Of a stretch of DNA of 6,036 nucleotides, positions 1-5,280 are shown piece by piece; the first letter of the stretch is position 1; every line of letters begins with the position of its first letter. The position numbers and the translations under genes were made by a program. Location of the stretch: NCBI GenBank assembly GCA_031269645.1, contig JAISYW010000134.1, forward strand, positions 1-6,036, given 5' to 3'. The DNA comes from Holosporaceae bacterium (GTDB lineage: Bacteria > Pseudomonadota > Alphaproteobacteria > UBA3830). The notes under the pieces are model-generated. The model was not told the DNA's origin, did no database searches, and saw only the letters and a list, made by a program, of their open reading frames with translations.

Positions 1-279
1 ATTGTTGATAAGACCTACAAACGCGCTCAAAAAATTCTTGAAAATCATAAAGATATTTTGGAACTACTTGCGCAAAATTTGCTTGAACACGAGACTCTAA
101 CTGGTGAAGAAATAAAAAAAATTCTTGATGGTGAAAAAATAGAAAAGCCGAAAAAGACGGAAACAACAAGCAGGATCGGGAAATCAAAGATGCCTACTTT
201 TAAAGATGTCGATCAAAACGGACATTCGCCAAAACGCAGAAGGCAAAGCATGAAAGAGGCGCAGCCATCGTCGAATTAG
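1..279 (+). CDS. ftsH: FtsH ATP-dependent zinc metalloprotease, C-terminal end (5' part lies outside the window)
   Basis: The reading frame is open from base 1 to the TAG at 277-279 and gives 92 residues. The first part (VDKTYKRAQKILENHKDILE, then L-L-A-x-x-L-L-E-x-E-T-L-T-G-E-E-I) matches the end of the FtsH peptidase domain. In that family, helices of this kind follow the zinc site and end with an 'ETL-x-G-x-EI' signature. The AAA+ ATPase module, the HEXXH zinc site and the membrane segments would lie upstream, outside the window. FtsH is an inner-membrane hexamer that degrades misplaced membrane proteins and short-lived cytosolic regulators. After the signature comes a Lys/Arg- and Ser-rich tail of about 50 residues with no recognisable fold, which is normal because FtsH tails vary between species. 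The first ATG-like or TTG codons inside this piece are not real starts. The stop lies 8 bases before the annotated rluD start, so the two genes are probably co-transcribed. Confidence 0.9.
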   Translation: MVDKTYKRAQKILENHKDILELLAQNLLEHETLTGEEIKKILDGEKIEKPKKTETTSRIGKSKMPTFKDVDQNGHSPKRRRQSMKEAQPSSN

Positions 280-287
280 TCGTTACT

Positions 288-1232
288 TTGGACTCAATCA
301 GAATTGATAAATTCCTCGCTTCCAAAATAGAAGGCATATCCAGAAGTAAAATTCAATCTTTAATTACTATTGGACGCGTATTCGTTAATGGCCGATTAAT
401 AATTGATTCCAATCATCGTTTAAAAATCAAAGACGAAATATCTATTAATCTTGATTTACAACCTAATAAATTTGATTTATCGCCAAATGCCAACATTGGG
501 TTTCACATTTTATATGAAGATGAGGATTTGCTGGTAATTAACAAGCCGGCTGGAATTGTAGTTCATCCCGGAGCCGGAAATCGTTCCAACACGCTAGTGA
601 ACGGGTTGCTTTTCCATTGTGGTAATTCATTGTCTGTCGGCACCGACGAATTTCGTCCGGGAATTGTGCATAGAATAGACAAAAACACGAGCGGGATACT
701 TGTTGTAGCCAAAAACGATTGGGCGCATCAAGAGCTTGCAAAACAATTCTCCACTCACTTGATTATAAGAAAGTATATTTGCTTTTGCTATGCGGTTTTA
801 TTCCCGTTAAACGACAAAGTTGAAACATTCATTGCTCGCGATAGGAGAAATCGATTAAAAATGTCGATTTCAAAAGATTGTGGGAAAAATGCGATTACCA
901 TATATAAAACAGTTAAAACGTTTTCAACTTTTGCATCCAAAGTAGAATGCGAATTGAAAACTGGACGCACGCATCAAATCAGAGTTCATTTATCGCATAT
1001 GGGGCATTCTTTGATTGGGGATAGTTTGTACAAATCCAAAAATTATTATATTCCTGAAAAAATTGCGGATTATATTCACGTTTTCCCAAGACAGGCTCTA
1101 CATGCGTATTTTTTAGATTTCATACATCCAAGATTTCAACAAGCGATGCATTTCGAAACCAAATTACCAGACGATTTGCAAGAATTAGAAAATATTTTGT
1201 CTGAAAACGCGGAAACACAGAAATTCCGATGA
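288..1232 (+). CDS. rluD: RluD-type 23S rRNA pseudouridine synthase (RluA family)
   Basis: The 314-residue product has the RluC/RluD layout: an N-terminal S4 RNA-binding domain (residues 1-55, RIDKFLASKIEGISRSKIQ then G-R-V-x-V-N-G) and the pseudouridine synthase domain (about 70-300). The catalytic motif reads GIVHRIDKNTSGILVVAK, with the nucleophilic aspartate at D131. Motif L-x-V-I-N-K-P-A-G is at 82-90, KTGRTHQIRVHLSHMGH at 224-240, and the closing R-Q-A-L-H-A...IHP at 268-281. RluD modifies uridines in helix 69 of 23S rRNA (1911/1915/1917 in E. coli) in the cytoplasm. RluC is the main alternative, since the two are hard to separate by eye. The TTG start at 288 is the only usual start codon in a frame that stays open upstream to the TAA at 201-203. 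No Shine-Dalgarno sequence sits close to it (AGAGG is 28 bases away). The upstream codons (reading V-E-L-V-V-T before the TTG) resemble the first strand of the family, so the true N-terminus may be a few residues longer. Confidence 0.92.
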   Translation: MDSIRIDKFLASKIEGISRSKIQSLITIGRVFVNGRLIIDSNHRLKIKDEISINLDLQPNKFDLSPNANIGFHILYEDEDLLVINKPAGIVVHPGAGNRSNTLVNGLLFHCGNSLSVGTDEFRPGIVHRIDKNTSGILVVAKNDWAHQELAKQFSTHLIIRKYICFCYAVLFPLNDKVETFIARDRRNRLKMSISKDCGKNAITIYKTVKTFSTFASKVECELKTGRTHQIRVHLSHMGHSLIGDSLYKSKNYYIPEKIADYIHVFPRQALHAYFLDFIHPRFQQAMHFETKLPDDLQELENILSENAETQKFR

Positions 1233-1596
1233 AGAGAAAGCACCATCGTGCGGAAAATACCTAAAATATACTACAAAAATTAATTTTGTTAATGGCGTTT
1301 GTTTCAATTAATATTAAAGAACCAGTAATTCTATACGAATAGACACATCTTTAATAGCAATCTCCAACATTTCTGGGATTGCCTAATAAAAATAGAGTTT
1401 GTTTATGGATTTGCTGATTTTTCAGCCACTATTAAAGTTTTGATATCGTTTTGCAGTATTTTCATTGAACATCTAAAATCAGCTCTCTGCCAACTCTTTC
1501 TATATTTATTTGGTAATTCCTAGCCAACCGATCGCTTGCAAAACTGTAACGTATGTGATAAAAGTCTTTGTTGTTTGATTTTATAATCGAGGTTTT
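1233..1596. other. 364-base AT-rich intergenic region between rluD and rplK
   Basis: No gene is supported here. There is no tRNA T-loop signature, and secE or nusG, which often precede rplK, are absent. Only short open stretches exist: a 16-codon ATG frame at 1292-1342 without a ribosome binding site, and a start-less open stretch at 1329-1520 rich in Phe, Ile and Leu that looks like chance AT-rich translation. Small inverted repeats occur at 1240-1251 (GCAC/GTGC), 1273-1289 (ACAAAA/TTTTGT) and 1413-1426 (GCTGA/TCAGC). None is followed by a clear T-run, so no terminator for rluD can be called. The stretch most likely carries the promoter and 5' leader of the ribosomal protein operon. Confidence 0.7.
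1536..1562 (+). promoter_or_regulatory. Candidate sigma-70-type promoter for rplKAJL
   Basis: TTGCAA at 1536-1541 could be a -35 box and GATAAA at 1557-1562 a -10 box. The spacer is 15 bases, shorter than the usual 17, and a TG at 1554-1555 lies just upstream of the -10. The transcript would start about 30 bases before the rplK ATG. A perfect TATAAT at 1582-1587 is closer to consensus, but it is only 9 bases from the start codon and overlaps the ribosome binding region, so it would leave almost no leader. This is a weak call made by eye. Confidence 0.3.
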
Positions 1597-2028
1597 ATGG
1601 CTAAAAAAATCATGGGATATGTAAAATTGCAGGTGCCTGCTGGAAAAGCAAATCCTTCTCCTCCCATTGGTCCGGCGTTAGGCCAAAGGGGCTTGAATAT
1701 TATGGAATTTTGCAAAGCTTTTAACGCCCAAACGCAATCTTATGATGCTGGAACTCCGTTGCCGGTAGTAATCACTGTCTACGTAGACAAAACGTTTTCA
1801 TTTATCATAAAATTGCCACCTGTTTCTTATTACTTGAAGCAAGCCGCCGGCATAGCTAAAGGGGCTGGAGATACTGGAAGGGGCGCTTTTGTTGGTAAAA
1901 TAACTGCGGCTCAGATTAAAGAAATTGCAGAACAGAAAATCAAAGATTTAAACGCCAATGATATTGGAGCCGCAAGCATGATGATTGTTGGTTCTGCTCG
2001 CTCAATGGGGTTGGAGGTCGTTCAATAA
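1597..2028 (+). CDS. rplK: Large ribosomal subunit protein L11
   Basis: The 143-residue product has the usual L11 length and both L11 domains. The N-terminal domain (1-70) begins M-A-K-K-I and contains [17 protein letters not shown] at 14-30 followed by [14 protein letters not shown], the proline-rich helix that contacts L10, release factors and thiopeptide drugs. The C-terminal domain (about 72-143) has [14 protein letters not shown] and ends [12 protein letters not shown]. It binds the GTPase-associated region of 23S rRNA. L11 forms the base of the factor-binding stalk. The ATG is preceded by GAGG at 1589-1592, four bases upstream, a rather tight spacing. This is the first gene of the four-gene ribosomal cluster, and its TAA shares its last A with the ATG of rplA. 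Confidence 0.98.
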   Translation: MAKKIMGYVKLQVPAGKANPSPPIGPALGQRGLNIMEFCKAFNAQTQSYDAGTPLPVVITVYVDKTFSFIIKLPPVSYYLKQAAGIAKGAGDTGRGAFVGKITAAQIKEIAEQKIKDLNANDIGAASMMIVGSARSMGLEVVQ

Positions 2029-2726
2029 TGGCTCATATGGGAAAAAGATACAAAAAAATGCTGGAAAAACTATCTGCCAACAAAACGTATGGTCTATCTG
2101 AGGCTGTCACATTTTTGAAGGAAAATTCGTCATGTAAATTTGACGAAACAGTTGAGGTTGCTATTAACTTAAATGTAGATCCACGCGCTGCCGATCAGAA
2201 TGTCCGAGGAATGGTATCTATGCCGTCTGGAACGGGTAAAACGTCACGGGTCGCTGTTTTTGCAAAAGGAGCCGCCGCGGAAGCCGCGTTGGTCGCTGGC
2301 GCAGATTTCGTCGGAGCTGAGGATCTTGCAGAAAAAATTACCGCCGGAGATATAGAATTTGAAGTTTGCATAGCCAGTCCTGATATGATGGGTGTCGTTG
2401 GACGTCTCGGTAAGATTTTGGGGCCTAAAGGATTGATGCCTAATCCAAAATTGGGAACGGTCACTCCCAACGTCGCTGCAGCTATAAAAAATTCTAAGGC
2501 TGGTCAGGTTGAGTATCGTTTGGATAAGGCTGGCATCATTCATGCTGGTTTGTGTAAACTAAGCTTTGCCAAAGATAAAATTGAAGAAAATATTAAAGCC
2601 TTCGTGGGAGCTGTTATAAAGTCAAAACCGGCCAGCATTAAGGGAACCTACTTGAAATCGGTGGTTCTTTCTAGTACTATGGGAGTCGGATTGAAATTGA
2701 GTCCCGGCGAGGCGCTCAGTTTCTAG
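2028..2726 (+). CDS. rplA: Large ribosomal subunit protein L1
   Basis: The 232-residue product matches full-length bacterial L1. The N-terminal part has the typical [10 protein letters not shown] start, then [15 protein letters not shown] and the [13 protein letters not shown] strand-turn at 59-71. The central domain carries the L1 signature [20 protein letters not shown] (125-144), followed by T-V-T-P-N-V-A and [16 protein letters not shown] at 157-172. L1 binds helices 76-78 of 23S rRNA, forms the mobile L1 stalk that handles E-site tRNA, and in E. coli represses its own rplKA mRNA. The start overlaps the rplK stop (TAATG), and GGAGGT at 2013-2018 lies 9 bases before the ATG, which supports this start over a second ATG three codons in. 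The overlap suggests translational coupling to rplK. Confidence 0.98.
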   Translation: MAHMGKRYKKMLEKLSANKTYGLSEAVTFLKENSSCKFDETVEVAINLNVDPRAADQNVRGMVSMPSGTGKTSRVAVFAKGAAAEAALVAGADFVGAEDLAEKITAGDIEFEVCIASPDMMGVVGRLGKILGPKGLMPNPKLGTVTPNVAAAIKNSKAGQVEYRLDKAGIIHAGLCKLSFAKDKIEENIKAFVGAVIKSKPASIKGTYLKSVVLSSTMGVGLKLSPGEALSF

Positions 2727-2857
2727 TTTTGGGTTCGTATCGAAGACCATCGGCGCGTTAGCTTAAAATATGCCGTTGTAGATTAATCGAGCGTTTAGTT
2801 TCTCGTTATTCTGTCTTTGGTATTCTCTGTTCTAGATGTTTTGTTAGGGAGACTACT
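2727..2857 (+). promoter_or_regulatory. rplJ leader, possible L10 autoregulatory region
   Basis: This 131-base gap is the only sizeable gap inside the ribosomal cluster. In many bacteria the same gap carries an mRNA structure bound by the L10-(L7/L12) complex, which represses rplJL translation. One reasonable stem is visible: CGGC at 2751-2754 pairs with GCCG at 2772-2775 and extends outward across one U-U mismatch by C-A with U-G (2748-2749 with 2777-2778). A weaker stem is CGAG/CTCG at 2788-2791 and 2802-2805. The leader ends in AGGGAG (2846-2851), the ribosome binding site of rplJ, 6 bases before its TTG. A secondary promoter here is possible, but no convincing pair of boxes was found. The regulatory role is inferred from position. 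Confidence 0.4.
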
Positions 2858-3373
2858 TTGGAAAAAGCTAAAAAGTCGGAAGTAATGGCGAAGATTAAGC
2901 GTTGTTTTAAAGAAAGCGAAGCCGTTGTCGTCGTCTCTCAAAATAAAATGACTGTTGCGGAAACGGAAAGTCTTAGAAAACAACTGAGAAGTGTAGATTC
3001 TTGTTATTTGGTTGCCAAAAACACTTTGGCAAGGTTGGCTGTGCTAGATACTGCTTTTGAGTGCATTTCTGAACATTTTAACGGTCAGATGGCGCTTGTG
3101 TTTTCCAAAAACATCACCGGTTCTGCCAAAGTAATATCTGAATACGCAGCAAAAAGCGACGATAAGCTTGTCGTTGTTTGCGGCGGGTTTGAGAGCAGGT
3201 TATTGAGCGCTTCTGATATTCAGATGCTTGCTCAATTACCACCAATGAACGCGTTGCGTGCCAAGATTGTCGCCGTTGTCCAAGCTCCGGCGCAACGTAT
3301 GGTTACGCTTCTTCAAGCGCCGGCATGTCAGATTGCTCGCGTATTAAAAGGCTATTCTGAAAAACAACATTAA
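2858..3373 (+). CDS. rplJ: Large ribosomal subunit protein L10
   Basis: The 171-residue product has L10 architecture. An N-terminal globular domain contains M-T-V-A-E-T-E-S-L-R-K-Q-L-R (31-44) and V-A-K-N-T-L-A-R-L-A (52-61), the rRNA-contacting signature. Near the C-terminus, L-P-P-M-N-A-L-R-A-K-I-V-A-V-V-Q-A-P (127-144) is followed by a long helix ending V-L-K-G-Y (162-166), which in the family docks L7/L12 dimers. L10 anchors the L7/L12 stalk to the 50S subunit. The start is TTG, supported by AGGGAG at 2846-2851 six bases upstream and by the start of L10 homology right after it. The family's usual Y-R-G-L near residue 28 reads S-Q-N-K here, a modest divergence. The stop is 15 bases before rplL. 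Confidence 0.97.
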   Translation: MEKAKKSEVMAKIKRCFKESEAVVVVSQNKMTVAETESLRKQLRSVDSCYLVAKNTLARLAVLDTAFECISEHFNGQMALVFSKNITGSAKVISEYAAKSDDKLVVVCGGFESRLLSASDIQMLAQLPPMNALRAKIVAVVQAPAQRMVTLLQAPACQIARVLKGYSEKQH

Positions 3374-3374
3374 T

Positions 3375-3380
3375 GGAGGT
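3375..3380 (+). promoter_or_regulatory. Strong ribosome binding site of rplL
   Basis: GGAGGT is fully complementary to the anti-Shine-Dalgarno core. It begins one base after the rplJ stop and lies 8 bases before the rplL ATG. It is among the strongest sites in the window, matched only by GGAGGT at 2013-2018 before rplA. Confidence 0.85.
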
Positions 3381-3388
3381 AAATAGAA

Positions 3389-3772
3389 ATGGCTGCAAAT
3401 TTAGATAAGATAGTTGAGGAGTTGTCGAAACTTACGGTTTTGGAGGCTGCTGAATTAAGTAAAAAATTGGAGGAAACGTGGGGCGTGTCTGCTGCAGCTC
3501 CTGTCGCCGTTGCTGCCGCTGCTCCTGACTCTGGCGCTGCTGCTAGCTCTGCTGAGGAAAAAACGGAATTTGACGTGATTCTGACGGATATTGGCGCGCA
3601 GAAAATTGGCGTTATTAAAGCCGTAAGAGAAATTACGGGGTTGGGATTAACGGAAGCTAAAGCGCTAGTCGAATCTGCTCCAAAGGCTGTTAAGGAAGCG
3701 ATTTCCAAAGATGATGCTGAAAAAATAAAGGCAAAATTGGAAGAAGCTGGAGCAAAAGCCGAGCTGAAGTAG
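3389..3772 (+). CDS. rplL: Large ribosomal subunit protein L7/L12
   Basis: The 127-residue product has the three usual parts of L7/L12. Residues 1-32 form the N-terminal dimerisation helices ([18 protein letters not shown]). An Ala/Pro/Ser-rich flexible hinge spans about 33-56. The C-terminal factor-binding domain spans about 57-127 (E-F-D-V-I-L, then [20 protein letters not shown] at 72-91 and A-P-K-A-V-K-E). Several dimers bind L10 and recruit translation GTPases such as EF-Tu and EF-G. The ATG at 3389 has a strong ribosome binding site, GGAGGT at 3375-3380, 8 bases upstream. Such a site suits a protein needed in several copies per ribosome. rpoB, the common next gene, is not present: the gene ends here and a convergent gene follows. 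Confidence 0.98.
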   Translation: MAANLDKIVEELSKLTVLEAAELSKKLEETWGVSAAAPVAVAAAAPDSGAAASSAEEKTEFDVILTDIGAQKIGVIKAVREITGLGLTEAKALVESAPKAVKEAISKDDAEKIKAKLEEAGAKAELK

Positions 3773-3786
3773 CTGCTCCTCTTTTT
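3749..3786 (+). terminator. Possible bulged hairpin with T-run at the rplL stop
   Basis: GGAGC (3749-3753) pairs with GCTCC (3775-3779), and inside it AGCT (3762-3765) pairs with AGCT (3771-3774) around a GAAGT loop. Eight unpaired bases bulge on the 5' side. TCTTTTT follows at 3780-3786. The structure overlaps the rplL stop codon. The large bulge makes it a weak candidate, and it may act together with the clearer terminator downstream. Confidence 0.3.
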
Positions 3787-3824
3787 ACTCTTTAATGCTT
3801 AGTCTTCTTTGGTTGCTTTAGTGT

Positions 3825-5264
3825 TTAAATTGTTCTCATATGATAAGAAAGTATCAGGCGGATATTGTAACCGCCTTTTCTTTTTAGATTAATAGGACGT
3901 TTTACCGCAGTTGTGTATGTAAAATCGCGAACTTGACCTACTCTGCCGATGCCAGCTCCTGTATAATCAGTTGTTCCTTTTTTATACGTTAATGAGTAAT
4001 TGTCTGTTTTTTCAAAATTGTATGAACTACCGCGCACATAATCTGCATCTAACCTTAACGAAAAACTATTCCCAAAAGCTTTTTCTATTCCTCCGCCGAT
4101 CAAAGGAACGAATTTTCCAAAACGTTGATTTCCGTTCGCAATAGTTCTTGAGTAGACGGCTCCGACTTTGGCATAGGCAAGCCATCCATCATACAAAAAT
4201 CCCAATCTCAGAGCAGAGATAGGATTAATACCGATGGTTTTTATTTGCATTCCTTGTTTTTCCGATACAAAATCTTTTTTTATGTCGCTCATTAATTCCA
4301 GTCCGACATAAAGATGATCGAAAAATGTCTTTCCAAAACCTATGACGGCGACGCCGGCGATTTGGTTTTTTCGTTCGTCGATGGAGACGTTTTCCGACTT
4401 TACATCTAAGTCCGCTTTTATGAGATAATTGTCATTTCGTATTTCGACTAAAGCTGCCGAAAAAGGAGAAGCTCCAACGCCTTCGTAAAAATCATTTGCA
4501 TCTGGAGCAACGCCATTTTCTTTCATAAGCACAACATTCTGGACATTTCCACAAGGGGACACTATCATATTAGGTATTTCAGATATGGTATCGACCAAAT
4601 CATCTGGCCCAATATGGCCAGCTCCGCCATGTGGATTATGCAATCTAACAATAAACGAATCTCCGATTGGTATTTTGTGTTCGAAATTAAAATGTTGTTG
4701 TCCTTGTTCCGAACTCAAAGATTGCCCAACCTTTTTATTGGCAAGCCCGGCCCCAAGGTAAAAGCCGTCAAACTGGTTCTCTTCTTTCTTAAGGATTTCC
4801 GAAACTTCCAATTGCGATTTATATTTCAGTAATGTTCTAGCCTTGGACAATAACTCCTTTCTTTTAACGGAATCGGACGAAATATTTTGCAACAGACTTT
4901 TGACTTCGCGATTTATCAGCTCATCGACAATAGTTTTTCGAGAAAATGGCAGAATAGAGGAGCGAGAAATACTCGATCTCGTTTTCGAAAGAACTTTGCG
5001 TTTTTGCGGCAATTTATCGTTATGAAGAGAGACTTTTGGAACAGCCGTATCTTGTTTTCCATTTCCCCAGGATTTTATTTTATATTCAATGTTAGCTTTG
5101 CCATATTCCTTTATTATAAAATTGGGGCTTAAAGATTTTTTGGAAAAAACCATTATTGGTTTAATGTTTTTTGCGTTCATCCGAACGGCTTCAGCGGATT
5201 CAATCATAAAAAGCAACAACCAAAAGGGGGAGCTTGCTATTTGAATATATTTTTTCATAACCAT
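3825..5264 (-). CDS. Exported protein with N-terminal coiled region and probable outer-membrane beta-barrel
   Basis: The family of this 479-residue protein is not recognised. Residues 1-26 look like a signal peptide: M-K-K, a hydrophobic core with S-P-F-W-L-L-L-F-M, and a likely signal peptidase I site after A-E-A. Residues 27-165 are hydrophilic and basic, with the motif E-Y-K-I-K-S-W at 60-66 and a helical stretch at about 111-163. From F-D-G-F-Y-L-G-A-G-L (165-174) the protein shows alternating, aromatic and Gly-rich strands, for example L-Y-V-G-L-E-L (318-324), GWLAYAKVGAVYS (360-372), F-S-L-R-L-D-A-D-Y-V (401-410) and a final Y-N-I-R-L-I-L-S-Y-H (466-475). This is typical of small outer-membrane barrels such as surface-antigen or OmpA-like proteins, although the end lacks the usual terminal Phe. 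The ATG at 5262-5264 is preferred over one two codons later because AGGT lies 9 bases before it. The gene is coupled to its upstream neighbour and convergent to rplL. Confidence 0.75.
   Translation of the reverse strand: MVMKKYIQIASSPFWLLLFMIESAEAVRMNAKNIKPIMVFSKKSLSPNFIIKEYGKANIEYKIKSWGNGKQDTAVPKVSLHNDKLPQKRKVLSKTRSSISRSSILPFSRKTIVDELINREVKSLLQNISSDSVKRKELLSKARTLLKYKSQLEVSEILKKEENQFDGFYLGAGLANKKVGQSLSSEQGQQHFNFEHKIPIGDSFIVRLHNPHGGAGHIGPDDLVDTISEIPNMIVSPCGNVQNVVLMKENGVAPDANDFYEGVGASPFSAALVEIRNDNYLIKADLDVKSENVSIDERKNQIAGVAVIGFGKTFFDHLYVGLELMSDIKKDFVSEKQGMQIKTIGINPISALRLGFLYDGWLAYAKVGAVYSRTIANGNQRFGKFVPLIGGGIEKAFGNSFSLRLDADYVRGSSYNFEKTDNYSLTYKKGTTDYTGAGIGRVGQVRDFTYTTAVKRPINLKRKGGYNIRLILSYHMRTI
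3856..3885 (+). terminator. Rho-independent terminator of the rplKAJL cluster
   Basis: AGGCGG (3856-3861) and CCGCCT (3871-3876) form a GC-rich 6-bp stem around a 9-base loop. The stem runs straight into a T-rich tract (TTTTCTTTTT, 3876-3885). In the + direction this is a classic intrinsic terminator 84 bases after rplL. On the - strand the hairpin is followed by mixed sequence, so it should stop only rightward transcripts. It lies inside the last codons of the convergent barrel gene, where the same bases encode K-R-K-G-G-Y-N-I-R. Confidence 0.8.
5066..5089 (-). repeat. Dispersed copy of the E-Y-K-x-K-S-W repeat core inside the barrel gene
   Basis: These 24 bases match 5989-6012 in the neighbouring gene at 22 positions and are read in the same frame, giving E-Y-K-I-K-S-W against E-Y-K-T-K-S-W. 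Homology fades on both sides at DNA level. The copy lies shortly after the signal peptide of the barrel protein. Confidence 0.8.
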
Positions 5265-5280
5265 GTAACAATTACCTACT
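5265..5280 (-). promoter_or_regulatory. Ribosome binding site overlapping the upstream stop codon
   Basis: Read on the - strand, the TAG stop of the repeat protein gene lies inside AGTAGGT, whose AGGT (5274-5277) sits 9 bases before the ATG of the barrel gene at 5264. A ribosome ending the first gene would therefore finish on the start signal of the second, which suggests translational coupling and one transcript for both genes. Confidence 0.6.

Noticed and set aside
1292..1342. 16-codon ATG frame after rluD (M-A-F-V-S-I-N-I-K-E-P-V-I-L-Y-E)
   Set aside because: It has no ribosome binding site, is very short, has AT-rich chance composition and does not resemble a known leader peptide.
1413..1426. 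GCTGA/TCAGC hairpin in the rluD-rplK gap as a terminator
   Set aside because: It has only a 5-bp stem and the bases after it are not a T-run.
1329..1520. Start-less open stretch of about 64 codons on the + strand, considered as a pseudogene remnant
   Set aside because: It has no ATG or GTG start, its Phe/Ile/Leu-rich content is as expected from AT-rich non-coding DNA, and no family is recognisable.
1582..1587. Perfect TATAAT as the -10 box of rplK
   Set aside because: It lies only 9 bases before the ATG, with no matching -35 box at the right distance. It would give a nearly leaderless message despite a ribosome binding site being present.
1485..1599. Minus-strand open stretch with protein-like composition upstream of rplK
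   Set aside because: It has no Met in the intergenic part and continues as an antisense shadow of rplK. No known transposase or other family could be matched.
2195..2543. Minus-strand frames of 91 and 99 codons inside rplA
   Set aside because: They lie wholly within a certain ribosomal protein gene and overlap each other, so they are shadow frames.
3370..3708. 112-codon minus-strand frame opposite rplL
   Set aside because: It is a shadow of the Ala-rich rplL codons, with Ala/Ser-rich low-complexity translation.
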